64,000 nt of DNA, taken from the NCBI GenBank assembly GCA_016713365.1, contig JADJPG010000004.1:124001-188000 (forward strand), read 5' to 3'. Each line of letters begins with the position of its first letter. The first letter of the stretch is position 1. The stretch comes from Verrucomicrobiota bacterium (lineage in GTDB: Bacteria > Verrucomicrobiota > Verrucomicrobiia > Limisphaerales > JADJPG01). The notes beneath the pieces are model-generated. The model made no database searches, had not been told where the DNA came from, and was given only the letters and a program-made list of their open reading frames with translations. A program made the translations under genes and the position numbers. Below, one piece after another: positions 38,801 to 46,516 of the stretch.

Positions 38801-39511
38801 GTGTTGTTCGATGCGCGAGCCGTCGAGGCGAATGCGATAGCTGTTGCCGGAGTTCAGATCGACGCGGCTGCCGTCGCGTGCGGTGACATGCGAATCGTTA
38901 TTGAAACCGTGCGTGGCATACAGCCAGCCATCGAAGCCGCGCCGGAAGCTGGCCTGATTGCCGTGGGTATCGCGGGTGTGATCGAACGGACCATAGAGCG
39001 GCTCGCGTTTGTCGGCTTTGTTGTCGCCGTCGGTGTCTTCAAACAGCCAGATGTGCGGGATGGACCAGAAAATGGCCTTCCAGGTCGAGCGACCGTCGGC
39101 GTGCTTGCTGTAGAAGGGATAGATGCCGATGGGGATGTTCAAGCCGCCAGCGAACTCCGTCATCTTGCGCGCACGACCATCAGGGCCGAAATCCTCGAAG
39201 ATCATCAGGCGGTCGCGGCCAGTCTTATTCGTCGCGACGGCCCACGGATACTCAATCGACGTGGTGACCCAAAGCCGGGCCTTCGCGTCGAACGCAAGGT
39301 TCATCGGCTTGTGGATGTCCGGCTCGGCGGCTACGAGCTGAATCTCAAAACCAGGCGGAAGCTTGAAAGCTTTCTGCTGTGCGGCCGGCGTTTGCCACGG
39401 CGTTGGCCGCACGCCTTCGGCGAAGGGGTCGGCGGCGCACAGGGGAGCGATTGTTGACGTGAGAAGCGTCAGAACGGCTAGCGGCCAACGGGTTATGTGG
39501 GGCAATGTCAT
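35882..39511 (-). CDS. PVC-type secreted dehydrogenase with HEAT repeats and cytochrome c domain
   Basis: From the Met at 39511 the product has 1209 residues and a clear signal peptide (about 1-26); the longer frame adds 14 unlikely residues. Domains in order: a six-bladed propeller of the membrane-bound/soluble glucose-dehydrogenase type (about 35-400, with PPGFEIQLVAAEPDI and VAPDGAFYIADFYN motifs), HEAT-like helical repeats (about 420-650), a beta-rich region, and a C-terminal haem-binding domain with CVACH (residues 1086-1090) and a probable Met ligand in the SLMPENF segment. This architecture is widespread in Planctomycetes and Verrucomicrobia. It probably oxidises a sugar or related substrate in the periplasm, but the substrate is unknown. 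It heads the minus-strand run that continues into jetA. Confidence 0.9.
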   Translation of the reverse strand: MTLPHITRWPLAVLTLLTSTIAPLCAADPFAEGVRPTPWQTPAAQQKAFKLPPGFEIQLVAAEPDIHKPMNLAFDAKARLWVTTSIEYPWAVATNKTGRDRLMIFEDFGPDGRARKMTEFAGGLNIPIGIYPFYSKHADGRSTWKAIFWSIPHIWLFEDTDGDNKADKREPLYGPFDHTRDTHGNQASFRRGFDGWLYATHGFNNDSHVTARDGSRVDLNSGNSYRIRLDGSRIEQHTHGQVNPFGLAFDESGSLFSSDCHSEPLFQLLAGGWYPSFGKPHDGLGFVPTMMEKMRGSTAIDGVSIYTDNLWPAEFHGNFFFGDVMASAVFRDRITEHGSTRIARALPNFVSTDDPWFRPVDTQVAPDGAFYIADFYNRIIGHYEVPLTHPGRDRESGRIWRVVYKGANGKAKLHQPYDFTKASAKELIAELAHPNLTRRRLAMDQLHDRVGKDAVSALKKAVAKPANSFQHVHALWMLERLGAGDDKLVTAAAKHTDRLVRTHAMRILAERGLQTSSAPSSKASESALKPTLHKLALAALNDPDGLVQRCAAEALGNSPSFDAIRPLLALIQRVPKDDTHLLYVARKSLRDHLVPEENFRRLSSEKLSDNEVATITDVAVAVKTPAAAAFLLQQLPTLSKQKNPQPSVADVLKHAARYAPENELSKLAEFASQRIPTSYGLDQYLELERQFSLFKSIDDGLQQRGRARPESIRAWGTNLVWKFFSAFDTYHSWQALPYEPNPSDTVPWDIETRTDTTGKKRQLTSSLPGGEDVTGVLRSPDFQLPANLSFWICGHDGFPDKAAGGLNFIRLRLHENGQILATVPAPRNDTARRITWEFPEHVGKRVHIEAVDGDEGRAYAWIAFGDFEPQLPQLRPSEFSPRKMREWFTGATEAAVRLQMKETAPVFAEFLSPRAGRQIGDTSADAVTTLTRAWVALDSENALRVLSGALNDNYGPIAYQEGVAGILAGQNSAAAQAAVLATIKRLPLKKQETIAITMAATKFSAETLLTGMENGAISPRVLYRNSVNTRLKNSKPNDWEARLKKLTAKLPPPDDARNKLIADRRAAYSTAPGKPDAGKLVFAKSCVACHSIDGLGGNVGPQLNGIGQRGLERLCEDILDPNRNVDGAFRTTQLELKDGEAPSGLFRREEGEVLVLADVTGKEFTVPKKNIAERRESETSLMPENFGDLLTPAEFNDLMAYLLSKKAQP

Positions 39512-40035
39512 GGTAAATGAGTGTCGGTCGATAATGCCCAAAACGGACGACATGGCGAGGACTTCTCTTCACTTGACTGGATTCCCCGGCTGCGCCTTTA
39601 GGATTTGGCGCGAGTGAGGTTCGTGACGCGGATTGTAGCGAAAAGATTTGGCCAGGTAACTAAATGCGTATCGACGAGCGGGACGGCGGAAACGCCGAAT
39701 TTTTTCTAGATAGAGTTTGACTCTATAATACCCTGATTTTGTGGCGATTAAGGGGGAAACCCCTTTTATGAGATTGATTTGGCGTTCGCTTCGCAGCGAA
39801 GTGAACGAAATGCTGCTTATCCCTGCTATTTAGGAGATTACCGTAGATCGCGGGGAAGGTTTCTCGGGGAAATTCCACAGGCTGGCGGTTGAAAGGAAAT
39901 TGGTATGAGCTAGGCTCCCCTGTGGCGAACAATTGTGACGGTTCAGAACTGTTCAAAATAAACTAAAAAAAGTTGACACTAGTATCCCATTTTGCGACAG
40001 TCTCGCCACACACAGAACACCAAAAACACAAACAC
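39512..40035. other. Intergenic region between the divergent dehydrogenase and surface-protein genes
   Basis: About 520 bp without a supported gene and visibly richer in A/T than its surroundings. It contains a 10-bp hairpin at 39784-39806 (GTTCGCTTCG with CGAAGTGAAC, CAG loop), a TATAAT at 39724-39729 without a matching -35, and a TTGACA at 39973-39978, 58 bp before the next start but without a good -10 at 17 bp. Promoters for both flanking genes are expected here. I cannot place them with confidence. Confidence 0.5.
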
Positions 40036-40710
40036 ATGAGAACAAAAGCACTCCTCCTTACGGCTGCACTCGGTCTTGCCGGTGCCGCAACCTCAATGGC
40101 GCAGGCGGTATACTCCGTCAACGTCGTTGGTTACATCAATCTCACGATGAAGCCTGGCTTCAATCTGGTCGCAAACCAGTTGAACGCTTCTCCGAACAAC
40201 AACATTAATACTGTTATCCCTTCGGCTCCTGAGGAATCACAGATCCTCAAGTTCGTGAATGGTAACTACACTGGCGACATTTATTTGGGCGGCTGGGTGA
40301 ACGCGCTTTCGGGCGATCCGTCCACCACGACTGTTGCTCCGGGAGAAGGTTTCTTCTTCTTCAATCCGGGCGCTACGGATGTGACGTCGACGCTTGTTGG
40401 TGAAGTTCGTACTGGGAATGGTCTGAATGTAACCTTGAATCCTGGTTTCACTCTTGCCTCCTCGATCGTTCCTCAGGAAATTTCTCTTATCGCTGGGAAT
40501 GGTTTTCCGGAAGTTGAAGAAGCTCAGTATTTGACCTTCAACGCGAATACTCAAAACTACAACACGGCGCTGATTTACCTCGGCGGGTGGGTTGACAGCT
40601 TGTCTGGTGATCCGGTTGACGCGAAGCCTTCGGTTGGTCAGGGCTTCTTCTACTTCAATCCTGATAACACGGCCAAGACTTGGTCTCGTAACTTCAATCC
40701 GAATAACTAA
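40036..40710 (+). CDS. Secreted protein of unknown function with a tandem internal repeat
   Basis: The 224-residue protein has a signal peptide (about 1-23, ending SMAQA). The VYSVNVVGYINLT segment after it is seen at the start of many secreted Verrucomicrobia proteins. Two copies of a module follow: the first has PGFNLVANQL, YLGGWVNALSGDP and GEGFFFFNP; the second has PGFTLASS, YLGGWVDSLSGDP and GQGFFYFNP. No catalytic motif is visible. The ATG at 40036 was chosen over an upstream in-frame start because it begins the signal peptide. The gene uses more T/A-ending codons (GGT, GCT, CCT) than its neighbours, as highly expressed genes here do. Confidence 0.85.
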   Translation: MRTKALLLTAALGLAGAATSMAQAVYSVNVVGYINLTMKPGFNLVANQLNASPNNNINTVIPSAPEESQILKFVNGNYTGDIYLGGWVNALSGDPSTTTVAPGEGFFFFNPGATDVTSTLVGEVRTGNGLNVTLNPGFTLASSIVPQEISLIAGNGFPEVEEAQYLTFNANTQNYNTALIYLGGWVDSLSGDPVDAKPSVGQGFFYFNPDNTAKTWSRNFNPNN

Positions 40711-40759
40711 TTTGTTCAGCCATCCCAAACCCGAACAAACAACCCGATAAATAAGTAAT

Positions 40760-41302
40760 ATGAAAAAAACCCTCCTTACAGTTGCTCTGGATGCAATGTC
40801 AGCCGTTGCATCCTTTGCTCAAGGCACTATCGCCTTTGGTAATAGCGTCGCTGCTCGTATCTCTGTCAAAGAATCGCCTGAGGCGGCCGCTCGTACTGCT
40901 ACGGCAGCTGACGGCTTGACCTTTGGTGTCTTCTTCGGACCAGCTGGTTCTGCGGAAGGTGCGCTTACTCAGGCCCCTGGCACTGCTACGATTGGTGCAG
41001 CGACCCCTGGAATCCTCACGGGTGCAGCATCCGTGTTCGCTCTTCCCGGCACTGACGCTCAACAAATCGTTTCTCTCCAGATTCGCGCTTGGGATTCAAC
41101 AGGCAAGGTGTTGGGAGCAACCGACGTTCGCCAAGTTACCCTCGGTCCTACAGCCGGTCCTGGTGCGGTCATCTGGCAAGGTGCCTCGGGCGTCAACCAG
41201 ACCCGTTTCAACCCGCTTGTGGTCACGGTTCCGGAGCCCTCCACGATCGCTCTCGGTGTCCTCGGTCTGGGCAGCCTGCTGCTCTTCCGCCGCCGCAAGT
41301 AA
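40760..41302 (+). CDS. PEP-CTERM-sorted exported protein
   Basis: The 180-residue protein has an N-terminal signal peptide (about 1-21). It ends in a canonical PEP-CTERM signal: VPEPST, a hydrophobic helix and the basic tail RRRK. Such proteins are processed by an exosortase, and none is encoded in this window. The middle (about 25-150) is a beta-rich, Gly/Ala/Thr-rich domain of unknown function. It follows the previous surface-protein gene by 49 bp, so the two are probably co-expressed, and an excellent terminator follows. Confidence 0.88.
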   Translation: MKKTLLTVALDAMSAVASFAQGTIAFGNSVAARISVKESPEAAARTATAADGLTFGVFFGPAGSAEGALTQAPGTATIGAATPGILTGAASVFALPGTDAQQIVSLQIRAWDSTGKVLGATDVRQVTLGPTAGPGAVIWQGASGVNQTRFNPLVVTVPEPSTIALGVLGLGSLLLFRRRK

Positions 41303-41320
41303 TCGTCTCTAATTCTACGC

Positions 41321-41351
41321 AAGGGCCACTCGAAAGAGTGGCCCTTTTTTT
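41321..41351 (+). terminator. Intrinsic terminator after the PEP-CTERM gene
   Basis: A perfect 11-bp stem (AAGGGCCACTC with GAGTGGCCCTT) with a GAAA tetraloop is followed by a run of seven T. The 180 bp from here to the hybrid-kinase start hold no other clear element. Confidence 0.93.
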
Positions 41352-41533
41352 GTCTTTACGGCGCTTTCGGCCATTGGTGTGTACTAAAGAATCACGGTAG
41401 AGACGGCCGTCACTAGTTCCCTCAGAACTGAGCCCGTTCTAATGACAGTGTATGAAGGAGGCTCCCAGCAAGTCCTACGGCAAAATGACGCTGGCATCCA
41501 AAGAGCGGTCTGTTGTATTAACAACCAGCTCCA

Positions 41534-44347
41534 GTGATAACACCACGTCATTCGGTCGACGAGCTGCGGCGCTTGGAATCGCTCCGGCAATACGATTCCT
41601 TAGATGTTGAACTCCAGCAGGCATTGGATGATCTCGTCATTCTCGCTGCCCATATTTGCGAGGCGCCCGTTTCGCAGATTTCATTTGTCGATGAGCGGTT
41701 TCAGCGCCTCATCTCTCGTTTCGGAATCTCCCTGACCGAAACTTCCCGCGACATTTCGTTTTGTGGGCATGCGATTCTGGAACGCGCTCTGTTCGTCGTT
41801 CCAGACGCTTCGCGGGATGCGCGTTTCGCAGATAACCCGTTGGTTACGGGAGAGCCCCGCATCAAGTTTTATGCGGGAGCTCCCTTGGTCACGCCTGAAG
41901 GACATGCGCTTGGTGCTTTGTGTGTCATTGATCGAGTGCCTCGGCATTTGACGCCTTCTCAACTCGATGCTTTGCGCGTGCTGGGGAGGCAGGTGATGTC
42001 CCAGCTTGAACTCGCCCGACAGAAACGGAAACTGTTGGAAAGCGAGAGAGTCCACGCCGCGTTGATTCGGAATCTGCCAGGCATGGCTTATCGATGTTTG
42101 AACGATTCCGATCAGACGATAACGTTTGTCAGCGCTGGCTGCGAGGCGGTGACGGGTTATTCTCGGGGCGAGTTGGAGAGTGGGGAAGCTGTCACTTATA
42201 GGAGTTTGGTGCATCCTGACGACCGTGACCGGCTATCGAAGAAATTCAAAGTCTCTCTGGAGTCGAAACTTCCTTGCGACAACGAGTATCGGATCATAGC
42301 GAAATGTGGAGAGATCCGCTGGGTTTGGGAACGTTCAGTGGGAAACTATGGTCCTGCGGGAGACCTGATAGGGATTGAAGGGTTCGTTCAAGATGTCACC
42401 GAGCGTCGGCGGGCGGAGGCGCTGGTGCTGGAAGGTCAGGAAAGGTTAATGCACGCCTTGAATGCAACTCAGGATGGCCTTTGGGACTGGGATATCGCTA
42501 CTGGAGTTGTGCATTTCAGCCCGCAATGGAAGCGACTCCTTGGGTTCGCTCCAGATGAAGTTCCCGCCAGAGTCGAATTCTTCTACACGCTGATTCACCC
42601 CGATGACGTGGAGCGCATCAAAAAGGTTTTGGATGACCACCTTTCGGGAAGAACTCCCGTAAAGCAGGATGAAATTCGGCTGCGAGCCAAATCGGGGGAA
42701 TACCGTTGGTTTCTCGACCGCGGAAAGGTGGTTGAGCGTGATGCCAAAGGTATGCCGAAGCGCATGGTGGGCATCATCACAGATGTCACAGAGCGACGGC
42801 TGGAGTCGATGGCCCTAGCCGAGAGTCAGAAGAGGACCCGACTGCTGGTGAAAGGTGCTGGTGTCGGGTTGTGGGATTGGGATTTGGTTACCAACGCAGT
42901 TTATTTCTCGCCAGAGTGGAAGCATCAGTTGGGGTATGGCGACGAAGAATTGCCCAACGAATTTCAGGAATGGGAACGCCGGCTCCATCCTACCGATCGA
43001 GAAAGGATACTGGCGATTGTTCGAGATTTCCAACAAGGCAAAGCACCCATCTATGACGTGGAATTTCGCATGCTACATAAGAACGGCAGCTGGCGGTGGA
43101 TTTGCGCCCGCGCCGATTTGCTGCATGACTCGTCGGGCTGTCCGATTCGCATGATGGGATGCCATTTCGACGTCACAGATCGCAAGCACGTCGAATCGCA
43201 GTTGCGTCAGGCGCAGAAGATGGAGGCAATCGGCCAGCTGGCCGGTGGTGTTGCTCATGACTTCAACAACATTCTTGCGGCAATTGTGGGTAATGCTGAA
43301 CTGGGCTTGGCTGACACGGACCCGCGGCACCCGGCGCATGAAAGTTTGCTGGAGATCAAGCATGCCTGCGCACGCGCCAAGAGCTTGGTCCACCAAATTC
43401 TCACCTTCAGTCGCCAGCAGCCTCAGGAACGCCGGGTTTTGTCCTTGGGCAACGTGATTCAGGAATCATCCAGCCTCTTGCGTGCGACGATTCCGGCGGC
43501 GGTCGAATTGATTACGGCGATGGACACCTCGGCTCCACCGGTTGTCGCCGACCCAACACAAATGCATCAAGTGATCGTGAATCTTTGCACCAATGCCTGG
43601 CATGCCATCGGTGACCGCCAGGGTCGGATTGATATAGCGCTTGCTGCAGTCGATCTGGATGTTGCTGGCGCAGGGAAGGTTCCCGGGCTGCGGCCGGGCC
43701 GGTATGCATGCCTGTCCGTTTCCGACAACGGCACCGGGATGGAGTCTTCAGTGATTGAACGTATCTTCGATCCATTTTTCACCACTAAAGAGCCGGGGCG
43801 TGGGACAGGCTTGGGACTGTCGGTGGTGCATGGAATTGTTCAAGCGCATGATGGGGCGATATCGGTCATCAGCCAGCCAGGACAGGGTTCGACGTTTCAC
43901 GTTTTCCTACCTGCGGCACTGGCCAATCAGGAGCTGTTGGAATCCACAGCCCCGCAGGTGCGGCGAGGGCACGGCCAGCGCGTTCTTTATATCGACGACG
44001 AAAAGACACTCGTCGATACGACGACGCGGATGCTTGAACGGCTAGGCTATGAGGTAGCCGGATTTACCCGACCGGCTGATGCGATGCAGGCATTCCGCGA
44101 AGATCCCGCGCGCTTTGATTTGGTGATTACCGACATGAACATGCCTCAGGCGTCAGGCCTGCAGGTGGCTGCCGATTTCCTCAAACTCCGGCCGAAGCTT
44201 CCCATTCTGCTGAGTTCTGGCCGGGTGACGGAAGATCTGCGTGATCGTGCTCGCGCAGCTGGCATTTCGGAGGTTCTCCATAAACCCAATTCCATTGAGG
44301 AAATTAGCGAGGCGGTGCATCGTTTTGTTGTCCTCCAAGGCGCCTGA
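41534..44347 (+). CDS. Hybrid sensor histidine kinase, GAF-PAS-PAS-PAS-HisKA-HATPase-REC
   Basis: A soluble 937-residue protein with no membrane helix. Domains: GAF (about 1-165), three PAS/PAC units (about 175-295, 300-420, 430-555), HisKA with phospho-acceptor His575 (GGVAHDFNNIL), HATPase (about 660-790, with VSDNGTGM and GTGLGLS), and a C-terminal receiver with phospho-acceptor Asp867 (LVITDMNMP). The HDFNN box is typical of kinases that pass phosphate to a receiver in the same protein. There is no DNA-binding output. The start is a GTG, and an in-frame TAA five codons upstream rules out a longer protein. The signal is unknown. Confidence 0.92.
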   Translation: MITPRHSVDELRRLESLRQYDSLDVELQQALDDLVILAAHICEAPVSQISFVDERFQRLISRFGISLTETSRDISFCGHAILERALFVVPDASRDARFADNPLVTGEPRIKFYAGAPLVTPEGHALGALCVIDRVPRHLTPSQLDALRVLGRQVMSQLELARQKRKLLESERVHAALIRNLPGMAYRCLNDSDQTITFVSAGCEAVTGYSRGELESGEAVTYRSLVHPDDRDRLSKKFKVSLESKLPCDNEYRIIAKCGEIRWVWERSVGNYGPAGDLIGIEGFVQDVTERRRAEALVLEGQERLMHALNATQDGLWDWDIATGVVHFSPQWKRLLGFAPDEVPARVEFFYTLIHPDDVERIKKVLDDHLSGRTPVKQDEIRLRAKSGEYRWFLDRGKVVERDAKGMPKRMVGIITDVTERRLESMALAESQKRTRLLVKGAGVGLWDWDLVTNAVYFSPEWKHQLGYGDEELPNEFQEWERRLHPTDRERILAIVRDFQQGKAPIYDVEFRMLHKNGSWRWICARADLLHDSSGCPIRMMGCHFDVTDRKHVESQLRQAQKMEAIGQLAGGVAHDFNNILAAIVGNAELGLADTDPRHPAHESLLEIKHACARAKSLVHQILTFSRQQPQERRVLSLGNVIQESSSLLRATIPAAVELITAMDTSAPPVVADPTQMHQVIVNLCTNAWHAIGDRQGRIDIALAAVDLDVAGAGKVPGLRPGRYACLSVSDNGTGMESSVIERIFDPFFTTKEPGRGTGLGLSVVHGIVQAHDGAISVISQPGQGSTFHVFLPAALANQELLESTAPQVRRGHGQRVLYIDDEKTLVDTTTRMLERLGYEVAGFTRPADAMQAFREDPARFDLVITDMNMPQASGLQVAADFLKLRPKLPILLSSGRVTEDLRDRARAAGISEVLHKPNSIEEISEAVHRFVVLQGA

Positions 44348-44464
44348 GGTGGCTTTCAGCTGCTTGTCACAGCTGTCCCCACAACTGGTGACTGGTTGCG
44401 GCCGAGGATGCGGATATCTTTTACATGTGTTGCACGCCTAGTTCTCAGGTGTGTTTGTGTGAAG

Positions 44465-44498
44465 AGGCCGGACCTGTTGTCCGGCCTTTCGTTTTTTT
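44465..44498 (+). terminator. Intrinsic terminator after the hybrid kinase
   Basis: A 9-bp stem (AGGCCGGAC with GTCCGGCCT, CTGTT loop) is followed by TTCG and seven T. It lies 118 bp after the kinase stop; the sequence between holds nothing recognisable. Confidence 0.85.
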
Positions 44499-44582
44499 GG
44501 GCGGGAGGTAGTCGTCGCCGGACGTTCTGTGATACATCAGTATTGCGTCCCCTGTCTGTCGGGGCGTTAAAATGAAATCACT

Positions 44583-46061
44583 ATGACTCCTTTAACCCAG
44601 GCTCGAGACATTATCTCCGCTACGGTCGTAATGATTCTGTTCAATTGCTGTGGTCTTCAGGATCTCTGTGCTGCGGGTGCCGAGTTGGAATTGTTTAATG
44701 GGCGAGACATGACGGGATGGCGGGCGCCGGCCGGAGATTGGTTGGCGGCCCGAGGAGTTTCCTTGAGTGTCACCAACGAAAAGAGGTTCGAAATCCTCCC
44801 AGGCGCGGGTGTCCTGGTGAACGGCGCGAAAGGCACTACTCGGAACATCCTGTCGGAGATCGAGCATGGCGACGTGGAAGCCCATATTGAGTTTGTAGTA
44901 CTGACCGGGCTCAACTTTCTGGACCACGGATGTGTTAGTCCAAGCATTGGTTTGAGTTTATGTTTTTCTGCTTTCCTTGTCCATGCCCCGCGGAGGGGCG
45001 TAGCCCGACCGGAGCGGGCAGGCAATCGCCGCAAATCCCGCCGGGCTTGTAGCCCAGCCCGCTGTGCGGCCTCACCTGATTGTATGCCGGAAGTCGCCCA
45101 CCACCACCCCCTGCGTCCCAGTTGCTCCCGGTTCAACCCCCCGAACCGTCCAGAAGCTTTCCCAAGCCGTTCTGCGGCCCTCAGGCTGCGCCGGCCGCTG
45201 CGCGGGGTCCCCGCGGCACCCCGCCCGCCTTTGCGCTGGTCGGGGCCCGCCCGCGCACCGCGGGCTGCCCAGCCTTCGCGCAACGCGCAGAAGGGGAGTT
45301 GCCGGTTAGCGTCGCTCTCACCGTTCTCCGGGCGGGGCGGTCGCGCAAGTGGAACGTGGAGCGCGCCAGCTTCAGATACCGGGCCTGCCTTGGGAACACA
45401 GTCCGGCTTTCACCTCTCCGCGCATACGCCCGGCGAGGGCCGGGCTCTTCCGGTCCACATCTCCTCAGCTCTGAGCCCGTGTTCTCCGCTCGGGGTCGCG
45501 GCCGCCGCCTCGTCTGTGCCCAAACGCTCTTCACGGGGAAACGTCACGAGACGGCCCGGCAAATCGCCATGATGGTCCGTTCGCGATCGCTTCCGCAGAA
45601 TCGGATCTTGTCTTCCGTCGCTTGCCCTGGTCCTTTCTTGCCCAGACTATCACTTCACGCGGCCTGAAAAAGCTGAGTCATGTCACCTCGACAGCTTGGG
45701 AGTGACGTCGCCGAAATATGGCGATTGCGGTGGCATTTACGCGAGTTGCAGCGATCCGAAGCCTGATTCAAAAGGCACGCCTCCTTCAGTCAACGCCGCC
45801 AAACCACCAGGTGAATGGCAATCGTTTGATGTCGTCTTCCGTGCGCCACGATTTGATGCGGCTGGGAAGAAGACCGAGAACGCGCGCTTTGTGAAGGTTG
45901 TGCACAATGGCAAGGTCATTCACGCAAATGTGGAATCACCTCGTCCGACTTGTGCGGCTCACTGGTTGGATGAAAAGGCCAAAGGCCCGCTCATGCTGCA
46001 GGGCGATCACGGGCCAGTCGCGTATCGAAACATCAAGCTGAAGCACGTGACGCTGGACTGA
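44583..46061 (+). pseudogene. DUF1080 (3-keto-disaccharide hydrolase-like) gene, disrupted by an IS remnant
   Basis: Two pieces of one DUF1080 gene flank foreign sequence. The 5' piece (44583-44900, 106 codons) has a signal peptide and the motifs LFNGRDMTGWRA and NILSEIEHGDVEAHIEF. The 3' piece (45686-46061) resumes with LDSLGVTSPKYGDCGGIYA and runs to a normal family end (PVAYRNIKLKHVTLD). The roughly 20 residues that should join them (the SGVYxxGRYExQV segment) are missing, so the event removed coding sequence as well as inserting DNA. Reading through gives nonsense. DUF1080 proteins are glycan-related, jelly-roll-like and abundant in Verrucomicrobia. The copy is almost certainly inactive. 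Confidence 0.85.
44902..45685 (-). mobile_element. Degenerate IS3-family insertion sequence remnant
   Basis: The 784-bp block has imperfect terminal inverted repeats that begin TGAC and share CTCA-x-CTTT-x-T at matching distances (44902-44929 against 45658-45685). Near the left end, on the minus strand, a frame reads YNQVRPHSGLGYKP, the C-terminal signature of IS3-type integrase transposases. The preceding VVGDFR lies in a different frame, so the transposase is frameshifted. A complete IS3 element is usually 1.2-1.5 kb, so most of orfAB is gone. Bases 45100-45500 are very GC-rich and without recognisable coding content. No target duplication is visible. Confidence 0.72.
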
Positions 46062-46100
46062 GCTACGGTGCCGCCCATCGCCAGTTGAAAAGGGTCTGCG

Positions 46101-46364
46101 CTATTTCCTCTCCGTTTTCACGGCGGCTTTTGTGGATTTGCTGCTGCCGCCTTTCTTGCCAGTGCCCGCTGTCATGACGGTGCCCGTAAGCACTCCTACG
46201 GCGAAGAACGCGAAATACATCAGGGCCGCCGGTTGCTTGATCACTTGTTGGAGAACGGGAGGAAGCGTGAAATCCACGGTGCCGCGGTTGTGCATTCCCA
46301 TGAGCACGAGCAGCAAAAGAATCAGGATAAAAAACAACGTTTTGAGCAGCAGCTTCGCGTTCAT
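46101..46364 (-). CDS. Small LapA-like (DUF1049) inner-membrane protein
   Basis: The 87-residue protein has two hydrophobic helices (about 5-23 and 46-65) separated by a GMHNRGTVDFTLPP segment, and a basic Gly/Ser/Lys tail. This matches the layout of LapA-domain proteins, which in enterobacteria assist lipopolysaccharide assembly. Its function here is not known. It is convergent with the DUF1080 pseudogene and divergent from the propeller kinase. Confidence 0.72.
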   Translation of the reverse strand: MNAKLLLKTLFFILILLLLVLMGMHNRGTVDFTLPPVLQQVIKQPAALMYFAFFAVGVLTGTVMTAGTGKKGGSSKSTKAAVKTERK

Positions 46365-46516
46365 AAAATTTCTGGAGGCGGACGATAGGCCCGGTCGTTG
46401 GGAGCGTCAATGGCGAGTCGGACGCGTTGTTCGCGAGGTGCCGGTGCTTGATTCGCCTCCGGGTCGCCGGCATGCTCCGCCCATTCCTTGGCCGCGAGTT
46501 TTTTCGTGCGGCGTGG

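Noticed and set aside
45080..45667. 195-codon frame in the IS remnant as a real gene
   Set aside because: Pro/Arg/Ala-rich translation without any motif, inside degenerate mobile-element sequence.
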